Shown: positions 1 to 9,352, counted from the stretch's first letter. The stretch is DNA of 64,000 nucleotides from Rhizobium sp. Leaf453 (GCF_001425605.1 NZ_LMRG01000002.1:62001-126000); one strand, 5' to 3'. Notes: generated from the letters alone by a model not told the origin. Program-made: numbers and translations.

Positions 1-6
1 CGAACT

Positions 7-1572
7 ATGACCCAGCCTTCCACCGTCGCGCTGTCAGCGCGAACGGCTGCGCTTTGCCTACCCCTGCCCGGCGCACGATATCGCCTGCCGCACACGGTCG
101 CGTGGCGGCTGACCGCCGTGGATGCGGATGTACCATCACGCGAAGGTCCCACTGATCTGGCGGTCATGATCATCTACGGTCTGAGTCCGGCGACGCGTTA
201 TCGCTTCGAAGCCGATGGCTTTGCTCACCTGGAATTCGAGACCCCGGCCTGCGCCGGTCTGATCGAGGCTCGACAATTCGGTATACGGCCGGACGTCGAA
301 CCGGACGATCGGGACGGCACGCGCGCCAATGCGGAGGCGATTGCAGATGCGCTTGCGTCCGTTCCCACAGGCGGGACGCTTCGGCTTCCTTCCGGCATCT
401 GGACCATTCCCCCAATTCGCCTCAAGAGCGACATGACACTTGAACTCGCAGAGGGGGCGGTCCTTCGCGCGCCATCGATCCGCGAGGGCTGGCCGATCCT
501 GCCGGCGCGAGACGATTTCGGCCATATGCTCGGAAGCTGGGAAGGACTGCCCGACGCCTGCTTTGCTGCGCCGGTTTACGCGATCGATGCCCGAAACATC
601 ACCATAGAAGGTGCCGGCATCCTGGATGGTTCCGGTCATCTCGGCGACTGGTGGACATGGCCGAAGGAGACACGGAACGGCGCCCGCAGACCCCGCGGCC
701 TGCATCTGATTTCCTGCAAGGACGTTACGCTGCTCGGCTTCACGATCCGCAACGCTCCCTCATGGACAATTCACCCGCAAGGGTGCGAAGGACTTGTCGC
801 CGCGGGCCTCGCGATCGAGGCCCCCCATGACAGCCCCAACACCGACGGTCTCAACCCGGAGTCTTGCCGCGACGTGACGATCGCCGGCGTCCGCTTCTCG
901 GTCGGTGACGACTGTATCGCCATCAAGGCCGGCAAGCGTGTCGCCGGAGGCACGGAGGATCATCTCGCAGAGACCCGCGGCGTTCGCATCCACCACTGCC
1001 TGATGGAACGCGGCCATGGAGGTCTCGTCGTCGGCTCGGAAATGTCCGGCGGCGTGCATGACGTGACCATCGAGGATTGCGACATGATCGGCACCGACCG
1101 GGGATTGCGACTCAAGACAAGGCGCGGCCGAGGTGGCGTCATTACCGGCATTGCCATGCGCCGCGTCATGATGGACGACGTGCAAACAGCCATGTCGGTC
1201 AACGCATTCTATCACTGCGATGCGGATGGACACGACGACTGGGTGCAATCGCGCATGGCGGCACCACTTGGCCCGGGAACACCGATAATCGACGGCGTGT
1301 CGGTCGATGATGTCGAGATTCGCGGCCTCGCCCATGCCGCCGGTGTATTCCTCGGACTGCCGGAGGCACCGATCCGCAACGTCCGCATCCGACGCGTAAC
1401 GGTTGCCTCACACTGTGCCGACGCCGTCGCGACACCACCGATCATGGCTGACCAGGTGCGCCCGATGCGTCACGAGGCCATCGTCGCCGAATATGCAGAC
1501 ATTGATTGCGATGATCCCGCTCTCCTTTCGACAGCCACAATTTCTCTTCCCCTTGACCGAGACAACCGATGA
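7..1572 (+). CDS. GH28 polygalacturonase (pectin-degrading glycosidase)
   Basis: A glycoside hydrolase family 28 enzyme expected to hydrolyse alpha-1,4-galacturonan in pectin or pectin oligomers. The family signatures appear in order in the parallel beta-helix part: [20 protein letters not shown] followed by LVVGSE, and [10 protein letters not shown], corresponding to the NTD, DD, GHG and RIK motifs with the catalytic aspartates. About 90 residues precede the helix and resemble the small N-terminal beta domain of many bacterial GH28 exo-enzymes. I see no signal peptide, which suits cytoplasmic processing of imported oligogalacturonides. The ATG lies 6 nt from the window edge and the frame is open upstream, so the true start could be earlier. 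Its stop overlaps the next start by 4 nt. Family call is firm; exo versus endo action is inferred. Confidence 0.9.
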   Translation: MTQPSTVALSARTAALCLPLPGARYRLPHTVAWRLTAVDADVPSREGPTDLAVMIIYGLSPATRYRFEADGFAHLEFETPACAGLIEARQFGIRPDVEPDDRDGTRANAEAIADALASVPTGGTLRLPSGIWTIPPIRLKSDMTLELAEGAVLRAPSIREGWPILPARDDFGHMLGSWEGLPDACFAAPVYAIDARNITIEGAGILDGSGHLGDWWTWPKETRNGARRPRGLHLISCKDVTLLGFTIRNAPSWTIHPQGCEGLVAAGLAIEAPHDSPNTDGLNPESCRDVTIAGVRFSVGDDCIAIKAGKRVAGGTEDHLAETRGVRIHHCLMERGHGGLVVGSEMSGGVHDVTIEDCDMIGTDRGLRLKTRRGRGGVITGIAMRRVMMDDVQTAMSVNAFYHCDADGHDDWVQSRMAAPLGPGTPIIDGVSVDDVEIRGLAHAAGVFLGLPEAPIRNVRIRRVTVASHCADAVATPPIMADQVRPMRHEAIVAEYADIDCDDPALLSTATISLPLDRDNR

Positions 1573-2672
1573 ATCCGACCGCCTATTTCGACCAGTTCGC
1601 CACCCGCTACCAACCGTACAAGGCTGGCGCATGGTGCTATGAGGACGGCTGCATCTATCGGGGTTTGCAGCTCCTATATGAAGCAACCGGCGAGGATCGC
1701 TGGGTAGACCATCTCACGCGCCTTGTATCGGCACAGGTCAGCAGCAAGGGCCTGCTCGCAGGCTACGATCCGAAAGAATACAATATCGACAATATCCTTT
1801 CGGGTCGTGTGCTCTTTCCGCTCTCGGCACTTACCGGAGAGACACGCTACACTGCTGCCGCCGAGCACCTGATCGGTCAGTTGAAAGACCACCCCCGCAT
1901 CCGGACCGGCAACTATTGGCACAAGCGGCGGTACCCGCATCAGGTTTGGCTGGATGGGCTCTACATGGCTCTGCCATTCCAGATCGAATACGCGCTTGCG
2001 ACCGGCCATGCGTCACTGATCGCGGATGCGCTGCAGCAATTCGATTCCGCGCTCGCGCTGACGGTCGACCGCGGCGGGCTTTACGTGCACGGATACGATG
2101 AGAGCCGTGAACAGCGTTGGGCCGATGGCGACACCGGGAAATCGCCGGCTGTATGGGCGCGCGCGATAGGCTGGCTGGCGATGGCGCTGATCGACGCACT
2201 GGTCATCCTTCCCGCCAGCGCGGACAGTTCAGCATTGCGAGAAAAAACCATTGCCATACTGAATGAAATCGCCGCTCGACAGACCTCCTCGGGGCTCTGG
2301 GAGCAAGTCCTCGACGCGCCTCAATTGGAGGGCAACTATGAGGAGAGTTCCGCCACGGCCATGTTTGCATATGCCCTGATGCGCGCGGCAAGGCTGGACC
2401 TTGCAACGGGACCAACTGCCGAGCAATTTGCTGCTGCAGGAAAACGGGCACTGTCCGCGCTTGTTGAGACCCGATTGGCAGAAAGTGAAGGGATGATCCG
2501 CTTTACCGGGATATGCCAGGTAGCGGGGCTTGGCTCGATCGACGGCCCCTATCGCGACGGAACACCCCACTACTACCTCACGGAGCCCGTCGTATGCGAT
2601 GACGCCAAGGGGGTAGGTCCGCTGATGATGGCCTATGCGGAGGCCGTCCGCACCAATGGAAGCGTCTTCTGA
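1569..2672 (+). CDS. GH105 unsaturated rhamnogalacturonyl/glucuronyl hydrolase
   Basis: A family 105 glycoside hydrolase (YteR/YesR type) that removes the 4,5-unsaturated uronic acid left on oligosaccharides by pectate or rhamnogalacturonan lyases. Recognisable motifs are the [15 protein letters not shown] region near the N-terminus, [17 protein letters not shown] around residue 120 (which carries the family's active-site Asp) and the C-terminal [26 protein letters not shown]. At 367 residues it is full length. There is no signal peptide, so it probably works in the cytoplasm. The ATGA overlap with the GH28 gene indicates translational coupling; together they form the end of a pectin-use operon whose transport genes would lie left of the window. 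Confidence 0.9.
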   Translation: MNPTAYFDQFATRYQPYKAGAWCYEDGCIYRGLQLLYEATGEDRWVDHLTRLVSAQVSSKGLLAGYDPKEYNIDNILSGRVLFPLSALTGETRYTAAAEHLIGQLKDHPRIRTGNYWHKRRYPHQVWLDGLYMALPFQIEYALATGHASLIADALQQFDSALALTVDRGGLYVHGYDESREQRWADGDTGKSPAVWARAIGWLAMALIDALVILPASADSSALREKTIAILNEIAARQTSSGLWEQVLDAPQLEGNYEESSATAMFAYALMRAARLDLATGPTAEQFAAAGKRALSALVETRLAESEGMIRFTGICQVAGLGSIDGPYRDGTPHYYLTEPVVCDDAKGVGPLMMAYAEAVRTNGSVF

Positions 2673-2743
2673 CAGGAATGCGGTAGCCGCGCATCGACGA
2701 TCGAGAGATGACGTCTCGCGGCTCTGCAGAGTAGCGTCTCTTC

Positions 2744-2941
2744 TTAGTCATCCGGCGGACTATGGAAACCCGCCGGTAGGGAGAATTGCGTACCGGTGTC
2801 CGGTGGGTCGAACTCGGGGTGCTGCTTAACCTTCGGAATCATCGCGTGCGCGGCCACCACGGAGCGGATCGCCACGGGTCTATAGTGGCGGACGAGATCT
2901 AGCCGCGCTGGCTCTTCCGCCTTGTCGTTCTCCCTTGCCAT
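2744..2941 (-). CDS. Small conserved-looking hypothetical protein (65 aa)
   Basis: A 65-residue ORF starting MARENDKAEEPARLDLVRHY. The start was chosen because a clear GGGAGG Shine-Dalgarno sequence lies 7 nt upstream of this ATG; an in-frame ATG seven codons earlier lacks one. The protein has a charged N-terminus, a central RPVAIRSVVAAH segment that could form a helix, and a proline-rich tail. No domain recognised, no signal peptide and no membrane segment. It sits alone between the pectin genes and the EamA exporter, on the strand opposite to both. The good ribosome site and protein-like composition argue that it is real; function unknown. Confidence 0.6.
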   Translation of the reverse strand: MARENDKAEEPARLDLVRHYRPVAIRSVVAAHAMIPKVKQHPEFDPPDTGTQFSLPAGFHSPPDD

Positions 2942-3130
2942 CGTTTGCCTCCCGATCGCCATGCTCGGTCGGTTGGCCGAACATCACTGCGCATATCCGC
3001 ACTATATCACGGCCCGTCACGGGAACCCTCGAAAAACAACAGTATCCTGACCGTTGCAATTTCGTTCGGACTGGCACGGCACCGGATATGTGCTATCAGC
3101 GTTGGAAACGAGACCAAATTTGCTCAGATC

Positions 3131-4012
3131 ATGACTTCCAAGACCCGCGGCTATCTCTTCGCTTTCCTGGCCATCTGCATTTTCGCCGGCCAGGATGCGA
3201 TCACCAAATATCTCGGCGATCGCTATCCCGCGCTTTTCATCACGATGATCCGGTTCTGGGCCTTCGCGATCTTCGTCTGCGCCTTCGCCGCATCCTCGCC
3301 CGGCGGCATAAGGCAAGCTGTCAAGACGAACCGTCCATGGTTGCAGATCGCGAGAGGCATCCTGCTCGTCGCGGAGATCGTGCTGATCGTTTTCTCCTAT
3401 GTCTATGCCGGGCTCGCCATGAGCCAGTCGATCTTCCAGGTCACGCCGCTGATCATCACGATCCTGTCCATCCCGCTCCTTGGCGAGGCTGTCGGATGGC
3501 GGCGCGGAACAGCCGTGATTGTCGGTCTTTTCGGCGTGCTGGTGATCATCAATCCCATCGATGTTCATTTTGATATGTCGCTGTTTTTTCCTCTCGGGGC
3601 AGCCCTGCTTTTCGCGCTCTACAGCATCGCGACCCGTGCCGTGAGCCACGAAGATTCTGCCGTGACCAGCCTGTTTTATGCCGGTATCACCGGTGCTGTC
3701 GCCGTCTCGCTGATCGGACCATTCTACTGGACGGCCATTGCTCCTTCCGACTGGTCGCTGCTTGCCGCCCTTTGCGTCTGCGGCACGCTCAGCCATTACT
3801 TCCTGATCCGCGCCTACGGACTGCTGCAGGCTGCAGAAGTCCAGCCGGTGACCTATTTCCAGCTTGTGCTAAACGTTATCGCTGCGGTCGTCCTGTTTGG
3901 CGAAACCATAACCCTGAACATGATCGCAGGCGCCCTGATCGTCGTCGGCGCCGGCTTTTTCACCATCTGGCGCGAACATCAGCTGGCAAGACGTGGCGCC
4001 TCCGCTTCGTAA
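3131..4012 (+). CDS. EamA/DMT-family transporter
   Basis: An inner-membrane drug/metabolite superfamily permease of about 293 residues with ten predicted membrane helices arranged as two EamA repeats. It begins MTSKTRGYLFAFLAICIFAG. The start at 3131 gives the normal length for the family and places the first helix directly after a short basic N-terminus; the longer open frame upstream encodes non-membrane sequence and is rejected as a start. Such proteins usually export metabolites or amino acids; the substrate cannot be told from sequence. No strong ribosome site is visible. It is monocistronic and convergent with the TetR gene. Confidence 0.88.
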   Translation: MTSKTRGYLFAFLAICIFAGQDAITKYLGDRYPALFITMIRFWAFAIFVCAFAASSPGGIRQAVKTNRPWLQIARGILLVAEIVLIVFSYVYAGLAMSQSIFQVTPLIITILSIPLLGEAVGWRRGTAVIVGLFGVLVIINPIDVHFDMSLFFPLGAALLFALYSIATRAVSHEDSAVTSLFYAGITGAVAVSLIGPFYWTAIAPSDWSLLAALCVCGTLSHYFLIRAYGLLQAAEVQPVTYFQLVLNVIAAVVLFGETITLNMIAGALIVVGAGFFTIWREHQLARRGASAS

Positions 4013-4067
4013 CAGGAGAAACAGCTGTTACTCCCTAATGCATCGTCTGCGACGGTGCGTGGCTTGA

Positions 4068-4679
4068 CTACTCGGCCTGCCTCGCCTTCGACCCTGCCGC
4101 AATCGTCTGCACGAATTCGTCGAGTTCACGTTCCAGCCGCTCCATGGGAACGCCGACGAAGCGGGCTTCGAGGCTGATGGTGATCACGCCGTGGACGGCG
4201 CCAAACAGGGTACGGGCACGACTGGCGCGGTCTTCGGCCGACAGGCTGGGCTGCAATTCGGCAAGCGGTTCGGCGATGACGTCCATCAGGAACATGTGCT
4301 CCTGAAGATGCCATTCCGGCGACGGCTGGCCCTCTGCCGGACGATGGTCGAACAGCGCCTTCCAAAGATGACGATGATGGACCGCGAAAGCGAGATAACC
4401 TTTCGCCAGATTGCGCATCCGGTCCGTCGGCGTCCTGTCCTTGACCTCCTGCAGGGTTAGCGATGCCTCCAGCGCCTTCAGGGTTCCGGAATTGACGTGG
4501 ATGATCAACTCATCCAGATCGGCGAACACCGTATAGAGGCCGCCAAGCGCGCATCCTGCATCCTGGGTGACGTCGCGGGCACGCAGGTTTGCCAGCCCGT
4601 CGGCACTGATGCGATTGCGCGCGGCCTCGATCAGCCTCGCCTTCAGATCCTCACGTTTTTCTTCCCGCTTGCCGGCCAT
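4068..4679 (-). CDS. TetR-family transcriptional regulator
   Basis: A 203-residue TetR-type repressor. The N-terminal HTH (roughly residues 10-55) shows the family pattern, with ARLIEAARNRISADGLANLRARDVTQ leading to GGLYTVFADLDELI. The C-terminal part resembles the WHG-type ligand-binding domain. ATG 4679 was preferred to an upstream in-frame TTG at 4697. It is divergent from pspA, and the 105 bp between the two starts contain three near-identical palindromes of the ATGAAC-N3-GTTCAT type. It is therefore very likely autoregulated and controls the pspA-yiaA unit. The ligand is unknown; a membrane-active compound would fit the neighbours. Confidence 0.9.
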   Translation of the reverse strand: MAGKREEKREDLKARLIEAARNRISADGLANLRARDVTQDAGCALGGLYTVFADLDELIIHVNSGTLKALEASLTLQEVKDRTPTDRMRNLAKGYLAFAVHHRHLWKALFDHRPAEGQPSPEWHLQEHMFLMDVIAEPLAELQPSLSAEDRASRARTLFGAVHGVITISLEARFVGVPMERLERELDEFVQTIAAGSKARQAE

Positions 4680-4701
4680 TAACCATATCCAATCCAAAAA
4701 T

Positions 4702-4716
4702 ATGAACGACGTTCAT
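4702..4716. promoter_or_regulatory. TetR operator candidate 1 (ATGAACGACGTTCAT)
   Basis: A 15-bp near-perfect palindrome with ATGAAC and GTTCAT arms around a 3-bp centre. It lies 22 bp upstream of the tetR start and is the first of three similar copies in the tetR-pspA divergent region. Confidence 0.75.
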
Positions 4717-4724
4717 TTTACATA

Positions 4725-4739
4725 TTGAACATTGTTCAT
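4725..4739. promoter_or_regulatory. TetR operator candidate 2 (TTGAACATTGTTCAT)
   Basis: Second copy of the palindrome, with arms TGAAC and GTTCA intact and one arm-end mismatch. Its centre is 23 bp from copy 1 and 29 bp from copy 3. Confidence 0.75.
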
Positions 4740-4753
4740 TTTCGCGTATATTC

Positions 4754-4768
4754 ATGAACATTGTTCAT
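4754..4768. promoter_or_regulatory. TetR operator candidate 3 (ATGAACATTGTTCAT)
   Basis: Third copy, perfect in both 6-bp arms. It ends just before the GTGGAGGAA ribosome site of pspA, so a bound repressor would cover the pspA transcription start or early leader. Confidence 0.75.
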
Positions 4769-4784
4769 ACAGTGGAGGAAGAAC

Positions 4785-5468
4785 ATGTTCAATTTAATTC
4801 TCACATTGCTGCGCGGCCAGGCACATGAGGCCGAACAGGCATTCGCCGACCGACACGCCGTGCCCCTGCTCGCACAGCAGATTCGCGACGCGAGCCTCGC
4901 GATCCAGTCGACCCGCCGCGCGGTCGCTGTAGCCATCGCCCAGAACGCGCAGGAAAAGAAGCAGCATGCGGCAATCCTCGGGCATATCGCCAATCTCGAG
5001 GCTCGCACGCTTGCCGCCCTGCAAAAAGGCGATACGCTGCTGGCACGGGAAGCGGCCGAAACCATCGCTCATTTGGAGGCCGAGCGTGACGCATCGACTG
5101 CCGCCCAGGCGCAGTTCTCAACAGCGATCGACAAGGCCAAAGACACGCTTCGGGCCGCCGAAGCCCGTTTCCACGACCTGCAGCGCGGTGAGCGTGTGGT
5201 GCGCGCGACCGAGGAAGTCCAGAAGCTCGGCAGGATTCATACCGGGCGCCGGCTAGCCACCCTGGCTGATGCGGAGGAGACACTGTCGCGGCTTCGCACC
5301 CGGCAGGCGCAGAATGAGGTGGCCGCCGCCACCCTTCAGGAACTGGAAGGCCTGGCGCCGGAGCGTGTGATCGAGAAGCTTGCCAATGCCGGATGCGGGG
5401 CGCCCCTGCGCACTTCGGCGGATGACGTTCTTTCCCGCCTTCGCAGCCAGATGAATTCCGCCGCCTGA
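4785..5468 (+). CDS. pspA: PspA/IM30-family membrane-stress protein
   Basis: A 227-residue PspA/IM30 protein, close to the 222 residues of E. coli PspA. It starts MFNLILTLLRGQAHEAEQ, an amphipathic N-terminal helix, followed by a long alpha-helical coiled coil rich in Ala, Gln, Glu and Arg. Members form membrane-binding oligomers that protect the inner membrane and proton-motive force. The ATG at 4785 has a strong GTGGAGG site 8 nt upstream; an in-frame ATG 24 nt earlier lies inside operator 3 and is rejected. Control here appears to be by the divergent TetR repressor rather than by the PspF/sigma-54 system known from enterobacteria. yiaA follows 45 nt downstream. Confidence 0.88.
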   Translation: MFNLILTLLRGQAHEAEQAFADRHAVPLLAQQIRDASLAIQSTRRAVAVAIAQNAQEKKQHAAILGHIANLEARTLAALQKGDTLLAREAAETIAHLEAERDASTAAQAQFSTAIDKAKDTLRAAEARFHDLQRGERVVRATEEVQKLGRIHTGRRLATLADAEETLSRLRTRQAQNEVAAATLQELEGLAPERVIEKLANAGCGAPLRTSADDVLSRLRSQMNSAA

Positions 5469-5513
5469 TACGTCCCTCAAGAACCCGACACCCGTCAAAA
5501 AAGGATCACGACC

Positions 5514-5795
5514 ATGAACGACAGTTTCCAGAAACACTCCGCCAGTTGGGTCAGCTTCTCCTACATCTCCTTCGGCAGCGCCGCCTTCATGCTGGCGCTC
5601 GGCCTCTACATGATGCCGCTCGATCTCTGGGGCAAAGGCTATCTGGCCATGGGCATCCTGATGCTCGTTCAGACCACGGTCAACATCACCAAGACGCTGC
5701 GCGATAACGCCGAATCCGAAAAGCTGATCCGTAAGATTGAGGATGCCAAGACCGAGAAGCTTCTCGTCAATTTCAATCGCAGCGGTGACAATTAA
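5514..5795 (+). CDS. YiaA/YiaB-type inner-membrane protein
   Basis: A 93-residue protein with two membrane helices (about residues 15-33 and 40-58), the invariant-looking ASWVSFSYISFGSAAFMLALG start and the KTLRDNAESEKLI amphipathic tail typical of the YiaA/YiaB domain. The ATG follows AAAAAGGATCACGACC, which contains a usable AAGGA ribosome site. It lies 45 nt downstream of pspA on the same strand and is probably co-transcribed. YiaA/YiaB proteins are found beside pspA in several proteobacteria; their molecular role is not established. Confidence 0.85.
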   Translation: MNDSFQKHSASWVSFSYISFGSAAFMLALGLYMMPLDLWGKGYLAMGILMLVQTTVNITKTLRDNAESEKLIRKIEDAKTEKLLVNFNRSGDN

Positions 5796-5810
5796 TTTTC
5801 CTTAACCACA

Positions 5811-5856
5811 CCACAGAGTTGTTGCCGCTCGCAACCATTGCGCAACAACTCTGTGG
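5811..5856. other. Perfect 15-bp inverted repeat upstream of aas
   Basis: CCACAGAGTTGTTGC (5811-5825) is exactly complementary to GCAACAACTCTGTGG (5842-5856) across a 16-nt loop. It sits 15 nt after the yiaA stop and 31 nt before the aas start. No T-tract follows on the plus strand, so it could be a terminator without a tail, an attenuator, or a DNA operator. Confidence 0.7.
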
Positions 5857-5887
5857 CTATCTGCCCGGATCGCACGAGGAACCCGCC

Positions 5888-8800
5888 ATGCAACGCAATC
5901 TGATGACATCGAGGAAATTTGCGCCGCTTTTCTGGACGCAGTTCCTCTCCGCCTTCAACGACAATTTCCTGAAACACACGCTTGTCTTCGTGATCCTGGC
6001 GCAGATGGCCGCCGAGGGCGCTTCGCTCGTCACTCTGGCGGGCGGCATCTTCATCCTGCCCTTCCTGCTGCTCTCGGCCATGGCTGGGCAATTGGCGGAC
6101 AAGTACGATAAGGCGAGAATGGCTGAACTGCTGAAGCGCTCCGAGATCGGAGTCGCCGCCGTCGCCGTCATCGGTATTGCCTTCTCGTCCATCCCGATCC
6201 TGCTGCTGGCGCTGTTCGGCTTCGGTGTCATCTCCGCGCTGTTCGGCCCGATCAAATACGGCATCCTCCCGGATCATCTGGAGCGCAAGGATCTGCCCAA
6301 GGCCAATGCCTGGATCGAAGGCGGCACATTCATCGCCATCCTGACCGGCACGATCGTCGCCGCACTGGCCTTCACCGAGGGCGACAATGTCTGGGTTTTC
6401 GGCCCGATGATGATGGGCCTGGCCGTGCTCTGCTGGATCGCCGCCCGTATGATCCCGGCTACCGGTTCGAAAGCCCCGGACCTTGTGATTGACAAAAACG
6501 TCCTGCGTTCGAGCTATACGCTGATCAACGAACTGCGGCAGGACACCCGCATCTGGCGTTCTGCCCTGATGAATTCCTGGTTCTGGTTCGTCGGCGCCTT
6601 CGTCATGTCGATGCTGCCGGTCATGGTCACGGAAATCCTCGGCGGATCGGAAGTCGTCGTGCCGGCTTATCTCGCCGTTTTCGCCGTCTCGATCGCCGTC
6701 GGCTCGGCCATTGCCGGCTGGATGTCGGCGGGTCGCGTCGTCCTGTTGCCGGCTCCTGTCGGAACCGTGATCATCGCGCTGTTCGGCATGCACCTCGCCT
6801 GGAACCTCTGGGGCTTGCAATCCGTCACCGAAGCAGAAACGATTGCCGATTTCTTCGCAGGCCCCAACACCATCCGCGTGGCGATTGACCTCGCGGGCAT
6901 GGCCATCGGCGGCGCCTTTCTCGCTGTCCCGACTTTCGCCGCCATGCAGACCTGGGCGCATGAGGATCGCCGTGCCCGCGTCATCGGCGCCGCCAACGTG
7001 CTCTCGGCCGTGTTCATCACCACGGGTCTCGCGCTGGTAGCAGGCCTTCAGGCCGCTGGCCTGACGGTTCCGATGATCATTCTCATCCTGTCGGTCATCA
7101 ATGTCGGCATCGTCTGGCTGATGCTGGCGACCCTGCCGACCAACCCTTTCCGCGATTTCATCTCGATCCTGTTCCGCGCCTTCATGCGTCTGGAAGTCGA
7201 AGGACTGGAAAACGTCAAGAAAGCCGGCAAGGCGCCGATCATCGCGCTCAACCATGTCAGCTTCCTCGACGGCGCCCTGGCGCTCGCCATCACCGAAGAA
7301 GAACCGGTCTTTGCCGTCGATTACAAGATCGCCCAAGCCTGGTGGGTCAAACCCTTCCTGAAGATGTGCAAGTTCCTGCCGCTGGATCCGACGAAGCCGA
7401 TGGCGACGCGCTCGCTGATCAAGATCGTCCAGGAGGGCAATTCGATCGGCATCTTCCCGGAAGGCCGCCTCACCGTCACCGGTACGCTGATGAAGGTCTA
7501 TGACGGCGCCGCCATGGTCGCCGACAAGACCGGCTCGATGGTCGTGCCCGTCCGCATTGACGGCCTGGAAAAGAGCTATTTCTCGCGCCTCTCCGGCGGC
7601 CAGGTTCGCCGCCGCCTGTTCCCGAAGGTCAAGGTTACCATCCTCGAACCCGTCAAACTCGACGTCCCGGCAGAACTCAAGGGCCGCAAGCGCCGGATCG
7701 CCGCGGGTGCCGCCCTCTACCAGGTCATGTCGATGCTGCTCTTCCGCACCACCAATACGGCGACCACCGTACTGGAGCGCGTCATCGAAACGGCGCACGA
7801 AACCGGCATGGGCCGACTTGCATCCGAAGATCCAGTGACAGGCTCGCTATCCTACGGCAAGCTCCTGACAGGCGCAGCAGTTCTGGGCGCTCGCTTCCAG
7901 AAGATGTTTCCGGAAAAGAACATCGGCGTCATGCTGCCGAACGCCAACGGCGCTGTCGCGACCATTCTCGGCGTGATGACCGCCGGCAAGGTGCCGGCCA
8001 TGCTGAACTTCACCGCCGGTGCCACCAATATCCTCGCGGCCTGCAAGGCGGCGGAAGTCCGGCACGTTCTCACCTCGCGTGCCTTCGTGACACAGGCCAA
8101 GCTTGGCCCGGTGATCGAGGAGATGGAAAAGCATGTGAAGATCGTCTGGCTCGACGACCTGCGCGCCTCCATTACGACACTGGACAAGATCGCCGGCCTC
8201 CTGCGCCGCAGCCGCCCGCTCGTCAAGGCGAACCCGACCGATCCCGCCGTCATCTTGTTCACCTCCGGTTCCGAAGGAAGCCCGAAGGGCGTGGTGCTGA
8301 CCCACACCAATATCCTGTCGAACGCCGCCCAGGCTGCCTCGCGCATCGATTTCCATTCGGGCGACAAGGTGTTCAACATCCTGCCGGTGTTCCATTCATT
8401 CGGCCTGACGGCCGGCACGATCCTGCCGCTGATTTCCGGCGTTCCTGTCTATTTCTACCCGTCGCCGCTGCATTACCGCATCGTGCCGGAGCTGATCTAC
8501 GCCTCGAACGCCACCATCATCTTCGGCACGGATACGTTCCTGAACGGTTATGCCCGCACTGCACATCCCTACGACTTCCGTTCGATCCGCTACATCTTCT
8601 CGGGTGCCGAACCGGTCAAGGCTTCGACACGTCAGGCCTATATGGAGAAATTCGGCTTGCGTATTCTGGAAGGCTACGGCGTCACTGAGACAGCGCCGGT
8701 CATTTCCATCAACACGCCGATGTTCAACAAGTCCGGCACGGTGGGCAAGATCCTGCCGGGCATGGAGTGGAAGCTGGAGCCTGTTCCGGGCATTGACGAA

Positions 8801-9280
8801 GGCGGGCGCCTGCATGTGCGCGGCGCCAATGTCATGGCGGGTTACCTGCGCGCCGAAAATCCCGGCGTTCTCGAACCGCTGGCCGATGGCTGGCACGACA
8901 CCGGCGACATCGTCACGATCGATGAAGACGGTTTCGTTCGAATCTGCGGCCGCGCCAAGCGTTTCGCCAAGATCGGCGGCGAGATGGTCTCGCTGGCCGC
9001 TGTCGAGGCTTTGGCCGGCAAGCTCTGGCCCGATGCGCTCTCCGTCGTCTCGTCTATACCGGATGCGAAAAAGGGCGAGCGCCTTATCCTGTTGACCGAT
9101 GCTCCCAATGCCATCCGCGCCGATTTCATGAGCTTCGCCAAAGCCAATGGCGCCATGGACATGATGGTGCCGGCCGAAGTGGTTGTCGGCAAGGTGCCGG
9201 TTCTCGGCTCGGGCAAGGTGGATTTCGTTACGGCCCGCAAGATGGCCGAGGACGCCGCCTCGCCCAAACAGGCGGCCTGA
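5888..9280 (+). CDS. aas: LplT-PlsC-Aas fusion: acyl-ACP synthetase / 2-acyl-lysophospholipid acyltransferase
   Basis: A three-part 1130-residue enzyme for lysophospholipid repair. Residues about 1-410 form an MFS-type LplT flippase beginning FAPLFWTQFLSAFNDNFLKH. About 420-620 is a PlsC acyltransferase with the catalytic NHVSFLD (HX4D) and FPEGRL motifs. About 640-1130 is an AMP-binding acyl-ACP synthetase with LFTSGSEGSPKGVVLTH and GYGVTETAP. The protein imports lysophospholipids, activates fatty acids on ACP and re-acylates the lipid at the inner membrane. The ATG at 5888 follows GAGGA at suitable distance; a longer frame upstream runs into the inverted repeat. In E. coli lplT and aas are separate genes; the triple fusion is common in alphaproteobacteria. 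It is followed by a strong terminator. Confidence 0.92.
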   Translation: MQRNLMTSRKFAPLFWTQFLSAFNDNFLKHTLVFVILAQMAAEGASLVTLAGGIFILPFLLLSAMAGQLADKYDKARMAELLKRSEIGVAAVAVIGIAFSSIPILLLALFGFGVISALFGPIKYGILPDHLERKDLPKANAWIEGGTFIAILTGTIVAALAFTEGDNVWVFGPMMMGLAVLCWIAARMIPATGSKAPDLVIDKNVLRSSYTLINELRQDTRIWRSALMNSWFWFVGAFVMSMLPVMVTEILGGSEVVVPAYLAVFAVSIAVGSAIAGWMSAGRVVLLPAPVGTVIIALFGMHLAWNLWGLQSVTEAETIADFFAGPNTIRVAIDLAGMAIGGAFLAVPTFAAMQTWAHEDRRARVIGAANVLSAVFITTGLALVAGLQAAGLTVPMIILILSVINVGIVWLMLATLPTNPFRDFISILFRAFMRLEVEGLENVKKAGKAPIIALNHVSFLDGALALAITEEEPVFAVDYKIAQAWWVKPFLKMCKFLPLDPTKPMATRSLIKIVQEGNSIGIFPEGRLTVTGTLMKVYDGAAMVADKTGSMVVPVRIDGLEKSYFSRLSGGQVRRRLFPKVKVTILEPVKLDVPAELKGRKRRIAAGAALYQVMSMLLFRTTNTATTVLERVIETAHETGMGRLASEDPVTGSLSYGKLLTGAAVLGARFQKMFPEKNIGVMLPNANGAVATILGVMTAGKVPAMLNFTAGATNILAACKAAEVRHVLTSRAFVTQAKLGPVIEEMEKHVKIVWLDDLRASITTLDKIAGLLRRSRPLVKANPTDPAVILFTSGSEGSPKGVVLTHTNILSNAAQAASRIDFHSGDKVFNILPVFHSFGLTAGTILPLISGVPVYFYPSPLHYRIVPELIYASNATIIFGTDTFLNGYARTAHPYDFRSIRYIFSGAEPVKASTRQAYMEKFGLRILEGYGVTETAPVISINTPMFNKSGTVGKILPGMEWKLEPVPGIDEGGRLHVRGANVMAGYLRAENPGVLEPLADGWHDTGDIVTIDEDGFVRICGRAKRFAKIGGEMVSLAAVEALAGKLWPDALSVVSSIPDAKKGERLILLTDAPNAIRADFMSFAKANGAMDMMVPAEVVVGKVPVLGSGKVDFVTARKMAEDAASPKQAA

Positions 9281-9310
9281 ACGACGGGAGAAGGTCAATA
9301 ACAGCTTACA

Positions 9311-9340
9311 AAAAGATGGGGTCGCGAGGCCCCATCTTTT
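9311..9340 (+). terminator. Rho-independent terminator of aas
   Basis: An 11-bp perfect stem (AAAAGATGGGG with CCCCATCTTTT) and an 8-nt loop, ending in a T-run 31 nt downstream of the aas stop. The A/T-flanked stem could also act on the other strand. Confidence 0.85.
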
Positions 9341-9352
9341 GTTCCCGAGATC

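Noticed and set aside
4040..4058. Imperfect hairpin between the EamA and TetR genes
   Set aside because: The stem contains a mismatch, is short and has no T-run on either strand; too weak to call a terminator.
5792..7798. 668-codon open frame on the minus strand opposite the LplT-PlsC-Aas gene
   Set aside because: It is the antisense shadow of a GC-rich gene; the translation is a low-complexity mix of Asp, Arg, His, Gly and Glu without recognisable domain, and the plus-strand gene is unmistakable.
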